From Camillea tinctor (Eukaryota > Ascomycota > Sordariomycetes > Xylariales > Xylariaceae), in contig MU394072.1 in NCBI GenBank assembly GCA_022578605.1, positions 310,001 to 374,000 of the forward strand: a stretch of DNA of 64,000 nucleotides, read 5' to 3'. The notes beneath the pieces are model-generated. The model ran no database searches and was not told the origin of the DNA. It worked only from the letters and a program-made list of their open reading frames with translations. Below, one piece after another: positions 47,171-59,550 of this stretch (its first letter is position 1; each line of letters begins with the position of its first letter). The translations under genes were made by a program, and so were the position numbers.

Positions 47171-48029
47171 TTACTCGGGTATTTCTTCCTTGTTCTTCTT
47201 GTTCTTCTTCTTGCCGCCGATGTTGGAGACGCCGGGCGTGGTGGACAGATGTATGTATAGCCTGTGCCAGTCCTCTTCGTCTTTCTTTTCCGACTTTTCT
47301 TCCTCGCTGTATTCCGCATGTGCTGGGCTCCATTCAAATCCCGCCAGGTATGCCTTGATCAGCTCGTCATCATCCTGTACCGGCGCATGTTAGCAACCTG
47401 ATACGACCCCATGGCACAATTACGACTTAATGAATGAATTGAACATACCTTCTTCTTGTTCTTGCTGTGTATCGCGTCCAATGCGTCCTTGATGGTCACT
47501 GGCTCACTTCTCTTTTTACTCCGCACGGTCATGACCATTCCAGAGTCGGGTACTACCAGGTCAATTGATCGGATATGCGGCGTGACGAGGGGCTTCTTCA
47601 GGATTTCCCTATCCTCGACCGTCATAGAAGATGTGTTGATCTTCCTATCGTGAGAACATTGATGAGTATGCCTAGGAAATACTCAAACTATTTAAAAATT
47701 GGTTATCTTACCACCCTGTTTTCTGCGTTTCTATGGACACCTGGATCGGGGTCTTGGTTTCCCCTTTTATAAGATATTATGTTAGTTTCGAATTACATGA
47801 GAAGGGTAGAGAGGTTGTACTGACACAAGTCCTTGGCACTCGGCAGTGCATTCACGCTGGAACTGGCTCTACGATGAGCCTTCTCCTCTTCCTTTTTCAC
47901 CTCCTTCTTCGCCTTGTCTTTTATGGACAGGTCCGCGAGCCCTTCGTTTATTTCTGGCGCCGTCTTCAACGTAGGTGATGTGGACAAGCCCTCAACGGCT
48001 GAATCTACTCTGGCGAGGGGTTCCGACAT
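47171..48029 (-). CDS. Four-exon small conserved protein (DUF6699-like), function unknown
   Basis: Minus-strand model: exons 48029-47825, 47763-47712, 47644-47449 and 47374-47171; introns of 61, 67 and 74 bp with GTCAGT, GTAAGA and GTATGT donors; 218 residues. Every junction keeps a continuous, non-repetitive frame (for example SAKDLWETKTPIQVSIE and ETQKTGWKINTSS), which supports the model strongly. The N-terminal third is Lys/Glu/Ala-rich and charged. The middle (about 95-160) carries KPLVTPHIRSIDLVVP, followed by VTIKDALDAIHSKNKK, resembling fungal DUF6699 proteins. The C-terminal part is AYLAGFEWSPAHAEYSEEE and a Lys-rich tail (GGKKKNKKNKEEIPE). There is no signal or membrane segment. The family label is from pattern memory; the gene structure is the firmer claim. 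Confidence 0.75.
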
Positions 48030-50642
48030 GTTGGATTGAAGATATGCTTCACTTATTAGAAGATTGGATTGAAGTATAGGTTAGTGGCTAGTTTTCGGAG
48101 ATATGCTATTAGCACTGTCGTTTGTCCTACAGGATCCGTGGACTTGAAGACCAGGGGATTGGGGGGAGGCTACCTCGGGAAAGCCGTGGAATTGAGTATA
48201 GATAACTATATCGAAAGGGGTATTTCGAGTAGGGCTGCTATCCGGTGAAGGGATAGAGAATTGTCTAGTCAATTGTTGTCGTCGCTGCTTGCTGTAAGAC
48301 AGAAGAGGGGGAGAGAGATGTAAGAACCGGTGGGAGGGGAGGAGTTCATAAAGAGGGGAGAGCAGAAGAGGGGGAGAGGGTAATAGGGGTTAGGGAAAGA
48401 GGGGGCTTCCCGTCGTGTGTCTCGTCCCGTGTACCAAATCGTACAGTACAATTAGGTTCACAGCCCACCTACATACGTATGTACATAGCATGATGGCCGA
48501 TGGAATGAGATGGACACACGATTGGTGGGTGGATTAGACGGATTGGTCGTATGGTGTGGTAGATCGGCGACCAGCTGATACAAGTTCCTGCCGTTAGGCT
48601 TCTGCAATTATAGGCGGGGCCAGAAAGTGATGCCATTTTAGTTATTGTCATTAGTATTTGAATTTCTACGACCTTCTTCCCGCCATTTACAACCCCTTAA
48701 GGTTACTCTAAACAGCAAGCCGGTGGTAGGTTGATATGATCCATCTCCAATCGCGTGACCTGGCTTGACGACGACCATATGGCGAGAGTTCCAGCTTTGG
48801 CTGAGACTGGCGTGTTTTCGCTGAGCTCCGTCACGCCACTTTCGTCGCTCGTACCCATTTTACATGATACTTACCCGATCAGGACTGGTATCGGTCAGCT
48901 TGACCTGAGATGTGTTTAAAATCTGGGGAAAATCCGGGGACGATGGGGCTTCCAGTCCCCACCAGAGCTATCTGTAAGCCCGACGAGATCCTTCTTCTGG
49001 TGGGTGTAGGCTAGTAAGGTGTCCTAATGATGTCTACCTATACTGTGCTTAGCGAGGGGTATACATGTAGAGTATATTCAATTCATCAAAGAAATGATGC
49101 CCAGTGTATCACTTGTATGCTGTCAATAAATTGGGAGACATTGTGGAAGTCTACCCATGTATGCACATGTATAGGAGACCCAATCGAGACCTGGAAGCTT
49201 CCCTAGATCTGATGTCGCGTGAACAATGGTCCATCCAATCTGGAGAACCTTTACAGTTCTCGGCAAGTAAAAGGGAGCTTGACGGCGAATTACGATTCGT
49301 TAGTTTCTTTTCGGCCGACAACCTGACTTAGTTTACAGTATCAAAGTCTATAGAATTAGCCAATCATGAGTCAAACCAGACCGTCAAAGGCTCCCTTAAA
49401 TGAGGGGAATTGATGCTCCAACATGAACTATATCTCCTCGTAGCCGGAAGCATCGGAATTGGTAAGGGATTATGCACTCTAATGCTCGACTGATAAAATA
49501 ATAAGTGACCACCGTGGACTGAACAGCTACAAGAAAACAAAAGTAGATATATCTAACACACTTCAATAATTTTATGCTGCTATATCAATTTATTGATGTT
49601 TAGTTTATAATACCCGTGTACGATATTGTATAGACGTATAGGTAGACAACTATAATAGTCCACGTACATGCCTATCTACAGTCAGACACCAGACTGGTGT
49701 TTGAGGGGTTCGAGGACATAAGGAGCTTGGGCCAATTCATGAATCAAACGGATCCACCATACCTCTATGTAGACTTTACACTACCCAGAATCATCTAGGA
49801 TTCCCCAAGTGTGTGTGGCCGTTTGGCTTCGACGGTTCTTATAGGAACATGAGTGGCTGTACTTTGTAAAGGGGGGTGACGTCTACCATGACAGGTCATT
49901 ATCAACACCAAAGTGTACATACTTCCCAAGACCGTGTCAATTCAGACGTAGTATTCACTATGCTTCCTTGTACACACTACCGCTGAGCAGGTAATTCTGC
50001 AGCATGCCGAGTGCAAGAGAGCATGGTATCCAATACATCTCATGTCAGATCAAGGGTGGTGGCCCCCTGTAGGGATATACTACGACATTTACCTAAAACG
50101 CTTTATACTAAAATTCCTGTCCCCGCACCTTGATCTAGAGGATACGGTTGAATCGAGATCATCATGTGACGACGCAGCCACCAAGATGAACATGCTTGAA
50201 TCTATCATGGCAGCATGGCAATGAAACATCTGAAGAGCCTAGTGTTTCAGCTGCAAATGGGTTGTGGGAAAGCCAACCAGATGGGAGAAACACATTGAGG
50301 CACAGCGATAGCTTAAGTATGGTCTTATATAGGAGTCATCACGGGCTCTTAGTGACGTGAGTTGAGACAGAAGAGCAACTCTCACGTCTACAACCAGACG
50401 ATAGATATGTCGATAATGTCGTATGCATCGCGGCCAAAGCGGCCAAGACAGCAAATGAGATGTGAATGATTATTACTCCCTCAACACACACTCACGATTG
50501 TCAAATACAAGATGAGTCCTTGAATCTCATGTCTCATCACGACATCAAGCCGCTAATTGCCCATCCATCACCATACCTGACCCGACTCAAAATATCCGCC
50601 CCGTGTTATCCACAAGTACCCAACTAATAACCATCTCCCCTC
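48030..50642. other. Intergenic, about 2.6 kb
   Basis: The first ~450 bases contain a G/A-rich strand (GGGGAGAG-type at about 48303-48405), probably the promoter of the gene at 47171-48029. The remainder has only short frames without motifs (49104-49331 plus, 50042-50224 plus). Nothing else is recognised. Confidence 0.45.
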
Positions 50643-50951
50643 TTACTGCCTTTGTTGTCCCTGAGTCCCGCCAGGCGCGCCCTTGACGGTGTTGTCCAGC
50701 GTGCCGGTAGCGCCTTGGCCGAGGTTACCAGCGCCCTGGGTCGCGGAGCCGGCGAGATTGCCCACTCCCTGCGTCGTCTGGCCCGCCGTGTTACCAACGC
50801 CTTGTGTCGTTTCTCCGACCGCGCTACCCACTCCTTGTGTCGTCTGGCCGACGGCATTACCCAAACCTCCGGCCGTCTGGCCCACAGCGTTGCCGACGCC
50901 CTCCGTAGTTTTGCCTAGTCCTTCTGTCACGCCGCCCAATAAGCCAGACAT
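50643..50951 (-). CDS. Small glycine-rich repeat protein (LEA-like)
   Basis: Single-exon frame of 102 residues made almost entirely of about seven imperfect 11-residue units of the form GVGNAVGQTTQ, preceded by MSGLLGGVTEGLG and followed by TLDNTVKGAPGGTQGQQ. Eleven-residue, Gly/Thr/Gln/Ala-rich amphipathic units recall LEA-type and other stress-associated hydrophilic proteins. There is no Cys, Trp, signal peptide or membrane segment. The antisense frames of similar length only mirror the repeat. Start at the only sensible ATG. Function by homology is uncertain; desiccation or spore protection is inference from composition. Confidence 0.75.
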   Translation of the reverse strand: MSGLLGGVTEGLGKTTEGVGNAVGQTAGGLGNAVGQTTQGVGSAVGETTQGVGNTAGQTTQGVGNLAGSATQGAGNLGQGATGTLDNTVKGAPGGTQGQQRQ

Positions 50952-53900
50952 GGTTGTAGATGTGTGGGAAAAGTTTATGGTAGATTGATTTGTTGTTATG
51001 AAGATTGTGATGTAGTCGAGCGGTTGTCTCTCAATCGTAATATGAGCTCTTAGAAAAGATAGTAATTATGAAGGAAATGTTCAAGTTGAGTCTTGAGATC
51101 CTGCTCTCATTCTTATGGAGTAAGTTACGGCTTGATAAGAGGCGGTTTTTGGTCCCTTGTATGCGTAGATGCCGCATGTCGTGACGTTGACCGAAGCAGG
51201 GGACAGCGTTATGAGGTCACCATAGTGGCAACTTGTGCGAGGTGCCTGGGTAAACAACAGGAATAGCTGTTGTAAGGATGATGAAGAAGTAAGCACACCG
51301 ACGTCAACACCTTTGCCAACCACTGATATCTTCAGTCACATTCTGTTGAAAACAAGGAAAAATAGAAAACTTGAATTGGATTAATGATTAGTTTTGGGAT
51401 TATTGGGTATCTTGTGTCATTTTGGCGCTGTTGTTGGCACAATTAAAAACATCACCAAGTGAGAATAATTGGAAAGGGGTGGGTGGGGTGGCTTGAGTGG
51501 CTAGTGAGAGAGTTGGGTGTTTTCCTTTTCCAACCATCCGCTTGCTATATAATCAGTGCTTACAGGACCCAGATTTGGGCTCTTTTTATCGCGGCCAGCT
51601 GGTATACTTCGTTTTTACAACAAAGGAATGGATAAGTAAAACGTAGAGTATTATCAAAAAAAAATCTATAAAATAGTATCTCGAAAATTTTTTAACCAAA
51701 TAAAAAATACAACTTGGCATCACTGTTGACTTGAGTGTCTTTGAACAACATGAAAGAGCATCATATGAGATCTTATCCCAATTAAGAAGGTAACACAAGC
51801 TAAATCGGCGATGGGATCTAGTAGCTAACTACTCAGCCACTGTTATTTGTTAGTAACATTTAACGGAACATGAACCCAGCCTACACTAATAGTAGCGATG
51901 AGATCACAACCTTTCTATTCGACAATTCTCATCTTTGGTAGCGTTTCTTCGACAGGAATTCTTGACAGAATTCTCTACTATACCTCTGAGTTTCGCAATT
52001 ACCTTGTTAATAAGCCTTGTCTTCCTTGGTATTGGAATCATTCTCATAAGGGAAATAGCTCATACATCAGCGGTTCAGATCATATTATCCCAAGCAAGTA
52101 TAAGATGTGATAACCTAGACGTTAATTAATTGTCCTAAAGCCTAAAGCAAATGCAACTTTTCCAATCAAGTCAAGTGACAGGAGTGCATGCAATGATGAA
52201 AAAATTACAGCACAATCAAAACGTATGACACGGTCTGGATGTTGAATCCTAGAAGGAGCGGACATTAACGAAATAAAACTCGGTGTAGGCCTGTAATAAC
52301 TGTCAGTTCACCAGAAGGTGCCTCGCTGGGGAATGGTAAAAATAATACATACGGGGTTCGATAATAAATATCATGGGTTTCTCATGTCTATAGATATTGC
52401 CCAAAGTTTCTAATATGAGCGAGTAATTGCTAGAGACTCGGTCTAATTTCATCTCGAGCCTTTCAACTTTGTCACTCAAAGGGTAAACAGGAACTAGTTG
52501 AATATAATATGTATATGGAAGGTTAAACCCTCATTGGCTAAGACTGCTTCTGGTCGAAGTGATTGAGCACTCCTTTCAAAGAGATCTCGACTGGACCCAT
52601 GTCTTTTATATTTCAAGATATGTATTACCAAACAACGGAAAAGGGTGATACACAGCAGAAACCAGATTAGGTCACGTGGTACTAACACTGTCAAAACGAG
52701 TTCTGGATTGAAAGGACAATCTTCTAATTGTTGAATTACTATCGCAAAATGGCAATTGAGTTATCTACCAGAAGTGTGTTACGATAAAAGAATAAGTATA
52801 GTGTTGCAGGGATAAGGGAAACCAGAGCTATATGAATGCTTAGGTGTATACATATACCTATAAAAGGGGTTCTTTTCTTTCCCTTTCCTCGCTCTGCAGC
52901 CAATCTGCCACAGTATGAAGGTTAACATACTCTTTTACTTATCATTTTTTAAGTATGTCTTTAAATATTAAACTGTATCAATGTCGGATACCGGAGACTG
53001 AAGGTTGCCTCCAGTCCCTTACAGCGCCATACAGTGGAAGGTAGTAGGTCTCCTCGGCCCCCATATAAATATGTAAGTCGAATGAAGCTTTCTAGTTTAT
53101 TTATTTAATTGTTTGTTTAATCATTAATACTAAACAACCAATCAAAGTTTTTTAAGACTATAGTAAGAGCATCCTCTAACTATTAGTTATTATACATTTT
53201 ACCTCAACTACTACTGTGTCTATTATCATTACTGCAAATTAGGAAAACCTCCACTACTAAGTGACCTGCCTGCGAAGTTAACTGACGAAGGTAACAGGAG
53301 TATTCGTCACAGTATCGACCGGTGAAAGGTTAATCAAAGGCTTTCCACAACTGCATACGCTGCATATGCTTAGCGCGTGATACATCTCTAGGAGTTGATA
53401 ATATATATGATGGCCTGATCATCTGAGACTACCCTTCCGTCCCATACGTAGGCAAGTTACAGTGGGAAATGCACCCAAAAGCCATGGCAGAGGTAGGTGT
53501 CATAATGTATACGCAGGCTTGTTAGCTCGTCTGTTAATGGATCTGATGATTTCTTGCCAGCTAACTCCATTGAATAAAATGATTAAGGATTTCAATAGAT
53601 GATTATTCCAATAAATGTGATATGGCGGCAGCACATAAGTTTGAGTACCGTTCACATCGCAGATATAGTTTTGATGTTATGACGGGTAGTGTATTTTTAA
53701 GACCTCGTCTTACTAGCAGCTAACATGCATATCAGTATACATCAACAAAGAAGATGGCGCCCTAGATACCACTGAAAAACCATTAGTAGTGACTCAGCCG
53801 TCATATACATCAAGCGACCTGTGTCTCCAAACCATCATGCCTGAGACCTGCAGCCACTTCGGAATTTCAGCCGACACAAGCGTACATCCACCATTATAAA

Positions 53901-55272
53901 TCTTCCATATATGTATCGTGCATGTTATAAATGAAGTCATAACGAGTCATATAAATATGCACAGTATCCGACTATCAGCTAGCCACAACGTTTAGGGGAC
54001 AAGTGCTAAGAATGATGATAGGTGGTGATAAATTATAGGGTGCATTGTTGACCCCGCCTTGACTACCCAGGTAAGTATTGATACTATATGCTACGTAATA
54101 AGGTATATATGTTGCTAATGTACTTGGATATGACTACATTCAACTTTCCGGTGGCTGAACACAAGTAAGCTGGGCTCTGCGGGGACGTTATTTAGGCCTT
54201 TCACCAACGCCAATAAATATTTACAAACCGGAATACTTTCTTGAGAAAGGTCTGTTATGCATCGTTACATGCCGCTTCCAAGACACAGCATTTTTCATTG
54301 CAATACAATCCACCTTGACGGAAGCCGCTCTACGTTATTGGATCGGCCAAGTGAGAAAGCAAGAAGTCACAAAAATCGGGCCACTTATACTTGCATTAGT
54401 CTGACGTACCGAAAGAAACGACTGGTAAAAGGTAGCGAACCTTCGGTCCCGCGAGTGAGGTCTAGATATAGGAGATGCTGCGATGTCGGATTATCGATGT
54501 GGTGTCTGCTTGTGAACAGACGCCTTGGTCGGCAATTACCTCCTCACTCTAAGATACTCACCCTCAATGCGGCTGCGTACATAGTAATGCACACGACAGG
54601 CAATATCAGAATGTCAGCCATGTTGATATGTGGACTGTGCTAGGTAGGTATAACAGAATGAATTAGCAGGTGGATGACTCTTTTATATCAAAGCAGTATA
54701 TATAATATCTGAGCAGAAAGAAAAAATTATTTAGTAAAAAAAGCTCTTGATATATAAGCCTAAATTAGGTACATAATAAGTAAAGACCTGCTACTTATGA
54801 GTTGAATCATAGTATTAGGTACTGTGGGCAAGCCACCCAAGAAGAGTTCATATACTAACTGTGTCGACTAGACGAAGAATACTATAATCTGCACAGCAAT
54901 CACACACAAATCTGTGCCGGAAAAGTTATACGTCACTAAGGTATTCCTTTTGGATGTTACACAACTCACACGCCCCCCCTGTGATGAGGAGACAACATAT
55001 CTAGCTTACCGTACATCACATATGGCTACAAGTTTCATCAGCAACGGCACATGTCTTACCGTTACTTGAAGAGATGCTCCTATGGTGATACAAAGTAACT
55101 GGAAATGGAATCATGTAGCTTTCCTTATGGTCGGCCCCGTACCTCCTAGAATTGGATATAAGGAGTGTAGTTTCATGCCCACAGGATTTCTAGTCAATCT
55201 CATGTCCTCTTCAGCCCGGCTAGTTTCTACTCACATTTTTGAAATTCTAGACGGATATCGACTCGGGATACA
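50952..55272. other. Gene-empty AT-rich stretch of about 4.3 kb upstream of the fusion gene
   Basis: Promoter of the Gly-rich gene at the left, promoter of the peroxidase-radical enzyme fusion at the right. The rest is AT-rich with numerous stops. The 128-codon plus frame at 54257-54643 and the hydrophobic 64-codon frame at 51935-52129 show no recognisable family. I looked specifically for a radical-SAM CxxxCxxC motif and saw none. Confidence 0.5.
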
Positions 55273-58200
55273 ATGGATAAAAAACTTAATCCGATCAACG
55301 CTGCTCAGCGTGGCCTTCTCATGAGACCCGTGTTCGGTCAGATCTTGACCATAACCCTCAAACAGCAAGACAGCCAAACGCAGAAAGCACTTATTCAGAT
55401 CATCCAAGACCTGGACAATGATATCATGAAGAACCACGCGGACGACTGCGGCTTAATTGCTGCCTTTTCTCCGGCGCTCTGGGGTCAATGGACAGGCCGG
55501 AGCATCGACATCTCAACCACGGTCCTCGACCGTGGTTACAATTTTGCTAATACTGGCGGGGATGCTTTGATCTATATCAAGTCCCCCGACCACAAGACAG
55601 CAGCAATGCTAGCAGCGTCTATATTTCCATCATTAGAGCCGCTTGTCACTGCCACAGGCATTGAGGCTCTTGAAGTGGGCAAGCGCCCCGATGGCCGAAT
55701 CAGTGAGTAATTTTCAGAGTCGTTTACTTCTCCTTTTGACCTGTCTTGGGCCGGTGTAGGAGTCAAAATTTCCTATCATAATTAAGCGTATAAGTTTTTA
55801 GGAGTTTTGAATCTTAAAACAATAGGCTCAAGAGCGAATAAGTTATCTAATATGGCAGTTACTGACTCCTAATGTTGTAGTGGGTGGCCGTTATGTCGAT
55901 CATATCAGCAACCCTAATGATCCTATCAGCTTAATCGAAGATATCCTAGTTCCTGGTTCTGACCCTTACTGCGGTGCCACTTTCGGCATCACACAGAAGT
56001 TTGTTTTCGACTGGCCTGACATTGCCTCACAATCCGGCGACGCCCTTGACGCCGTGATTGGGCGCAGGCCGGATGGTGAGGTGATCTCTCAGAACGCCCG
56101 TAATGCTCATATTCACCGTGCGCATATTCTGGACGACAATCATGATCAGAGGAAACTACTTCGTCAAGCTTTGCCATTCGGAGAGTCAAAGGGGCAGGCT
56201 AGTCGTGAAGAGGGTCTCATGTTCGTGGCCTTCTGCAACGACCAGCAGAGGTTCGAGAATATCTTGCAGAACATGGTTGGTGATCGTCCGGAGAGACCTC
56301 TCGATCGTCTGATGGATTTCATTCAGGGTACCGGCGGCAGTTACTGGTATGTCCCATCAGCGACTGAGCTGGGGATCACTAGTGTTAGTATTGGAGATGA
56401 TGTGTTCGAAGATCCACATTGGGCCGTTCGTAGTCCCAATCCTTATCTTTTCTACAATTCGCAAGACTATATGCACCGTATGGCAAAGGAGTCATCCATT
56501 GAAGGTGATTCTCCCAGTGTCCGCATCTTGAGCCTCGTGTCAAGAACGCTCTCTCATTGGCGGGATGGCTGGATGACAAGGAAGCATTTTCCACGCTTGC
56601 CGCATCTCAAAGAGCAAATTTCTCAGGAGAATATCCCACAGTCAATCCTTGAGCGCAAGGGCCTTGCTAATCTTCTAACGCTATCTGATCTGCTTTCCTC
56701 ACCAGACTCCGTTATCGCGCGGGACACTGGCTTGACTCGCATCGCAGCCAAGGAGTTGATTGTTGGCGCAATCCCTGATTTCTCTCTAGGAAGGGGGAAA
56801 GAAGTTGTCCCCTATCTGGATGAAGATGAAACCATGGCTGCATGGTTGAAAGCATCACTTAATGAGTGGTCGGCTATGGGACATGTCGTGCCTAACTACC
56901 AAACCCTGGTCGGTAAGGGCCTAGCGGCAATGGTCACGGATCTCGACCAACGGAGAGAGGAAGCTCAACAGCAAAAGGATGATGCCAAGGCATCTTTCTA
57001 CACCTCTGCGAGAGATTCTATCAAAGGTGTTCAAAAATACCTTGCGAACTGGGCAAAGATTGCTCGCCAGGCGCATGATCGAACCATTGACGTGGAGGAC
57101 AAAAAAAGCCTGCAGACTGTCATTGATTGCCTAGAACACCTTGTGAATGACGCACCCACCAGCTTCCATGAGGCGGTTCAGCTGATCTTCTCTTTCCACT
57201 GCTGTCTCCATCTTGTTGGAGAGCTCACATCCTTCGGCCGACTCGACCAGATCCTCTGGCCCTTCCTCAAGCGGGACATCGAGGCAGGTAGCATTACGCA
57301 AGGTCGTGCTCAGGAGATAGTAGACTGCCTCTGGATCAAGATTGGCGAGAACGCCTTCGTCAACCGCGCGTTTATCTACGACTACGGAACCTACGGCACT
57401 ACGTCCGTGTGTGGTCTCGGCGGGAACTTCCCCCAGGGCGGTGGCATCAACCAGTGGGTACAGCAAGTCACCGTGGGCGGGTACACGGCCACGGATGCAG
57501 AGTCTCCAGTAGACGGGGCCAATCCTGTCACTCTCATGTGTTTGAAAGCAGCACGCCGCATCCCCGTCAACGCCCCTAGCCTCTCGTTGCGTGTGAACAA
57601 GAGCATACCCAAGGAATATCTCGATGAAGCGGCCAAGGCGATCCTAGCTGGCGGTGCACAGCCCATTCTCTACAACGATGATAGGTTGTGTGAGGGGCTT
57701 TTCCAATCAGGTGAGACCGTCACTCGTGCCTGGTCCCGCGACTACGCAGCGGACGGGTGTTATGAGCCGATGATGACGGGCGCATCGGAGTTCACGTTCG
57801 GTAACGTCACCCCCATGTTGGCGCTGGAGCAGACCCTTAATCAGGGCTCAACCTACGGCGACGCAGGACCGGTGTATCTCCGTGGCCTGAAACAGACGTT
57901 CCGCTCCCGTCCCGCCTCTGAGATCGCCTCCTTTTCCGAACTCCAGGACATCTTCCTTCGTCAGGTCTCCTGGCTTGTCATCCAGACCTACAACACCCTT
58001 CTTAGCGCATATGGCAATCTTGAGGGCATATGCCCGTCGCCCATGCTGTCCGCACTCCTCGACGGCTGCGTCGAGTCGGGGCGCGACCTAACATCCGGTG
58101 GCGCAAAATTTCATATCAGTGCGTATTCTTCTCCCGTTCATCGTCATAATCCTATCCAAGTACTACTAACCTAATCTCATACCTTCATTAAATAGTTGCC

Positions 58201-59253
58201 CCACTATGCGTTGGCGTAGCCAACACGATCGACTCCCTCTACGCCATCAAGAAGCTATGCTTTGACCCGGTAACTGCGCGCGCCACGCTCCCGGAGCTGG
58301 TGCGATGCCTCATCTGCGACTGGGGCTTTGGCATGATCGAACCATACCAGGATGCCAGCCTAGGCCCTGCCCACGCGGCCGAGAAGGCCGTGCGGTATAA
58401 GGAGCTTAGGGAGGTGGCTCTGGGCCTGCCAAAGTGGGGGAGCGGTGACGAGGACGAGGAGCTCCGGGAGCTCGGGACGTGGCTCGTCGACAACCTGGCG
58501 CGCCTGTGTGTGGAGACCATACGCAAGCCGGCACCGGCCCTCCAGGGTGCGCTAGACGCGATCCAGAAGAAGTACGGCCCCGGTTTTGAGTTCGTGGTGA
58601 CGCCCGGCATCGGGACCTTCGAGGGCTATGTTGGCGATGGCATCGTCTGTGGTGCGTCAGCGGACGGCCGCCGGAAGGGCATGCCCATTGCATCAGACCT
58701 CTCCCCCGCCCCAGCGGCGCAGGTAAGTTTCCAGAGTTGTCTTCTTCCTCCATCAAGCTTAAGTTTACGAGTGGATTACTCCCCACGATTTAAACTTAGC
58801 TATTCATTCCCTTTGTTCACATCGAATATCTGCTTCTGGTATTCAATTGTCGTTGATGCCATATGACGGAATCACTAACTCACGAACGTAAAATAGGATC
58901 TACCCGCGGCACCGGTGCATCGGAATATATACCGCGCGATGGAGAGCTACAAAGGCGAGGCAATTGGGATCAAGTTCTCAAACGCGACGCCGATCGACAT
59001 GAACATTCCAGAGAACTTCCCTCTAGACGAGCTGCAGCAGTTCCTGGCAGACTATGCGCAAGGCAGGGTTGGAGGAAACCTGCTCACTCTCACTTGTGCC
59101 GATCTCGAGACATATCAAAAAGCTTCGGAGGATTCCGAGAAGTATAACCTCCTTCGTGTTCGGATGGGTGGATGGACAGAATTCTATGCTACCATGTTCC
59201 CGGATTATCAAGAACAGCAACAACGAAGGCAGTATTTCGAGGCAAAGGAATAA
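55273..59253 (+). CDS. Fusion: DyP-type haem peroxidase domain + glycyl radical enzyme
   Basis: Four exons: 55273-55702, 55881-58118, 58196-58722 and 58897-59253; introns 178, 77 and 174 bp (GTGAGT, GTGCGT, GTAAGT donors); 1183 residues. Residues ~1-305 read as a YfeX-like DyP peroxidase: AFSPALWGQW; YVDH (D150) in place of the GxxDG motif; CGATFGITQKFVFDW; probable haem-ligand H220 in NAHIHRAH; distal R238 in LLRQALPFGE; and a closing GTGGSYWYVPS. From ~330 a full glycyl radical enzyme follows: helical N-part; SLRVNKSIP; active-site C770 and E772 (DGCYEP); GVANTIDSLYAIKKL; LPKWGSGDED; ADGRRKGMPIASDLSPA; and a C-terminal glycyl loop LLRVRMGGWTEFY with predicted radical G1157. The CxE signature resembles dehydratase/lyase/decarboxylase members rather than pyruvate formate-lyase, which uses CC. 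Substrate unknown. No targeting signal is clear. A separate radical-SAM activase would be required and is not in the window. Haem and radical chemistry are inferred from motifs. Confidence 0.88.
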
Positions 59254-59550
59254 TTCTGCTGCCCGGTCCAAAATGCTACGCGTTCTATGTCTATCTTAGA
59301 GGTATGATGGAACAAGCCATCCTTAGGCAAATCAGAGAAATTCCACAAGTGTGCATTGAGGTTTTGCCAATCTCATGGATATTTTGATAGGAAAACTCAG
59401 TTTAGAAAGGTTTTTGCTATTATGAACTCACTTGCTATTATCCATTGTGTGAACCTTATGCTACGTAGTGTACGCACCAACTTCCTGTAAGCTAGAATTG
59501 ACCCTATAGAGATCATTTCTCAACTCCCAACGTAGTTTTTTCGACTGCCT

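Noticed and set aside
54257..54643. 128-codon plus-strand frame upstream of the fusion gene, considered as an activase
   Set aside because: Its cysteines are not in CxxxCxxC spacing and no SAM-binding motif is present.
55082..55324. 80-codon frame just before the fusion gene
   Set aside because: It overlaps the fusion start in another frame, shows no motif, and the DyP N-terminus begins cleanly at 55273 after an upstream in-frame stop.
55703..55880. Possibility that the DyP and radical-enzyme parts are two separate genes
   Set aside because: The intron here lies inside the DyP domain, not between the domains. The domain boundary at about 56,350-56,430 is within one open exon with no stop or new promoter-like gap.
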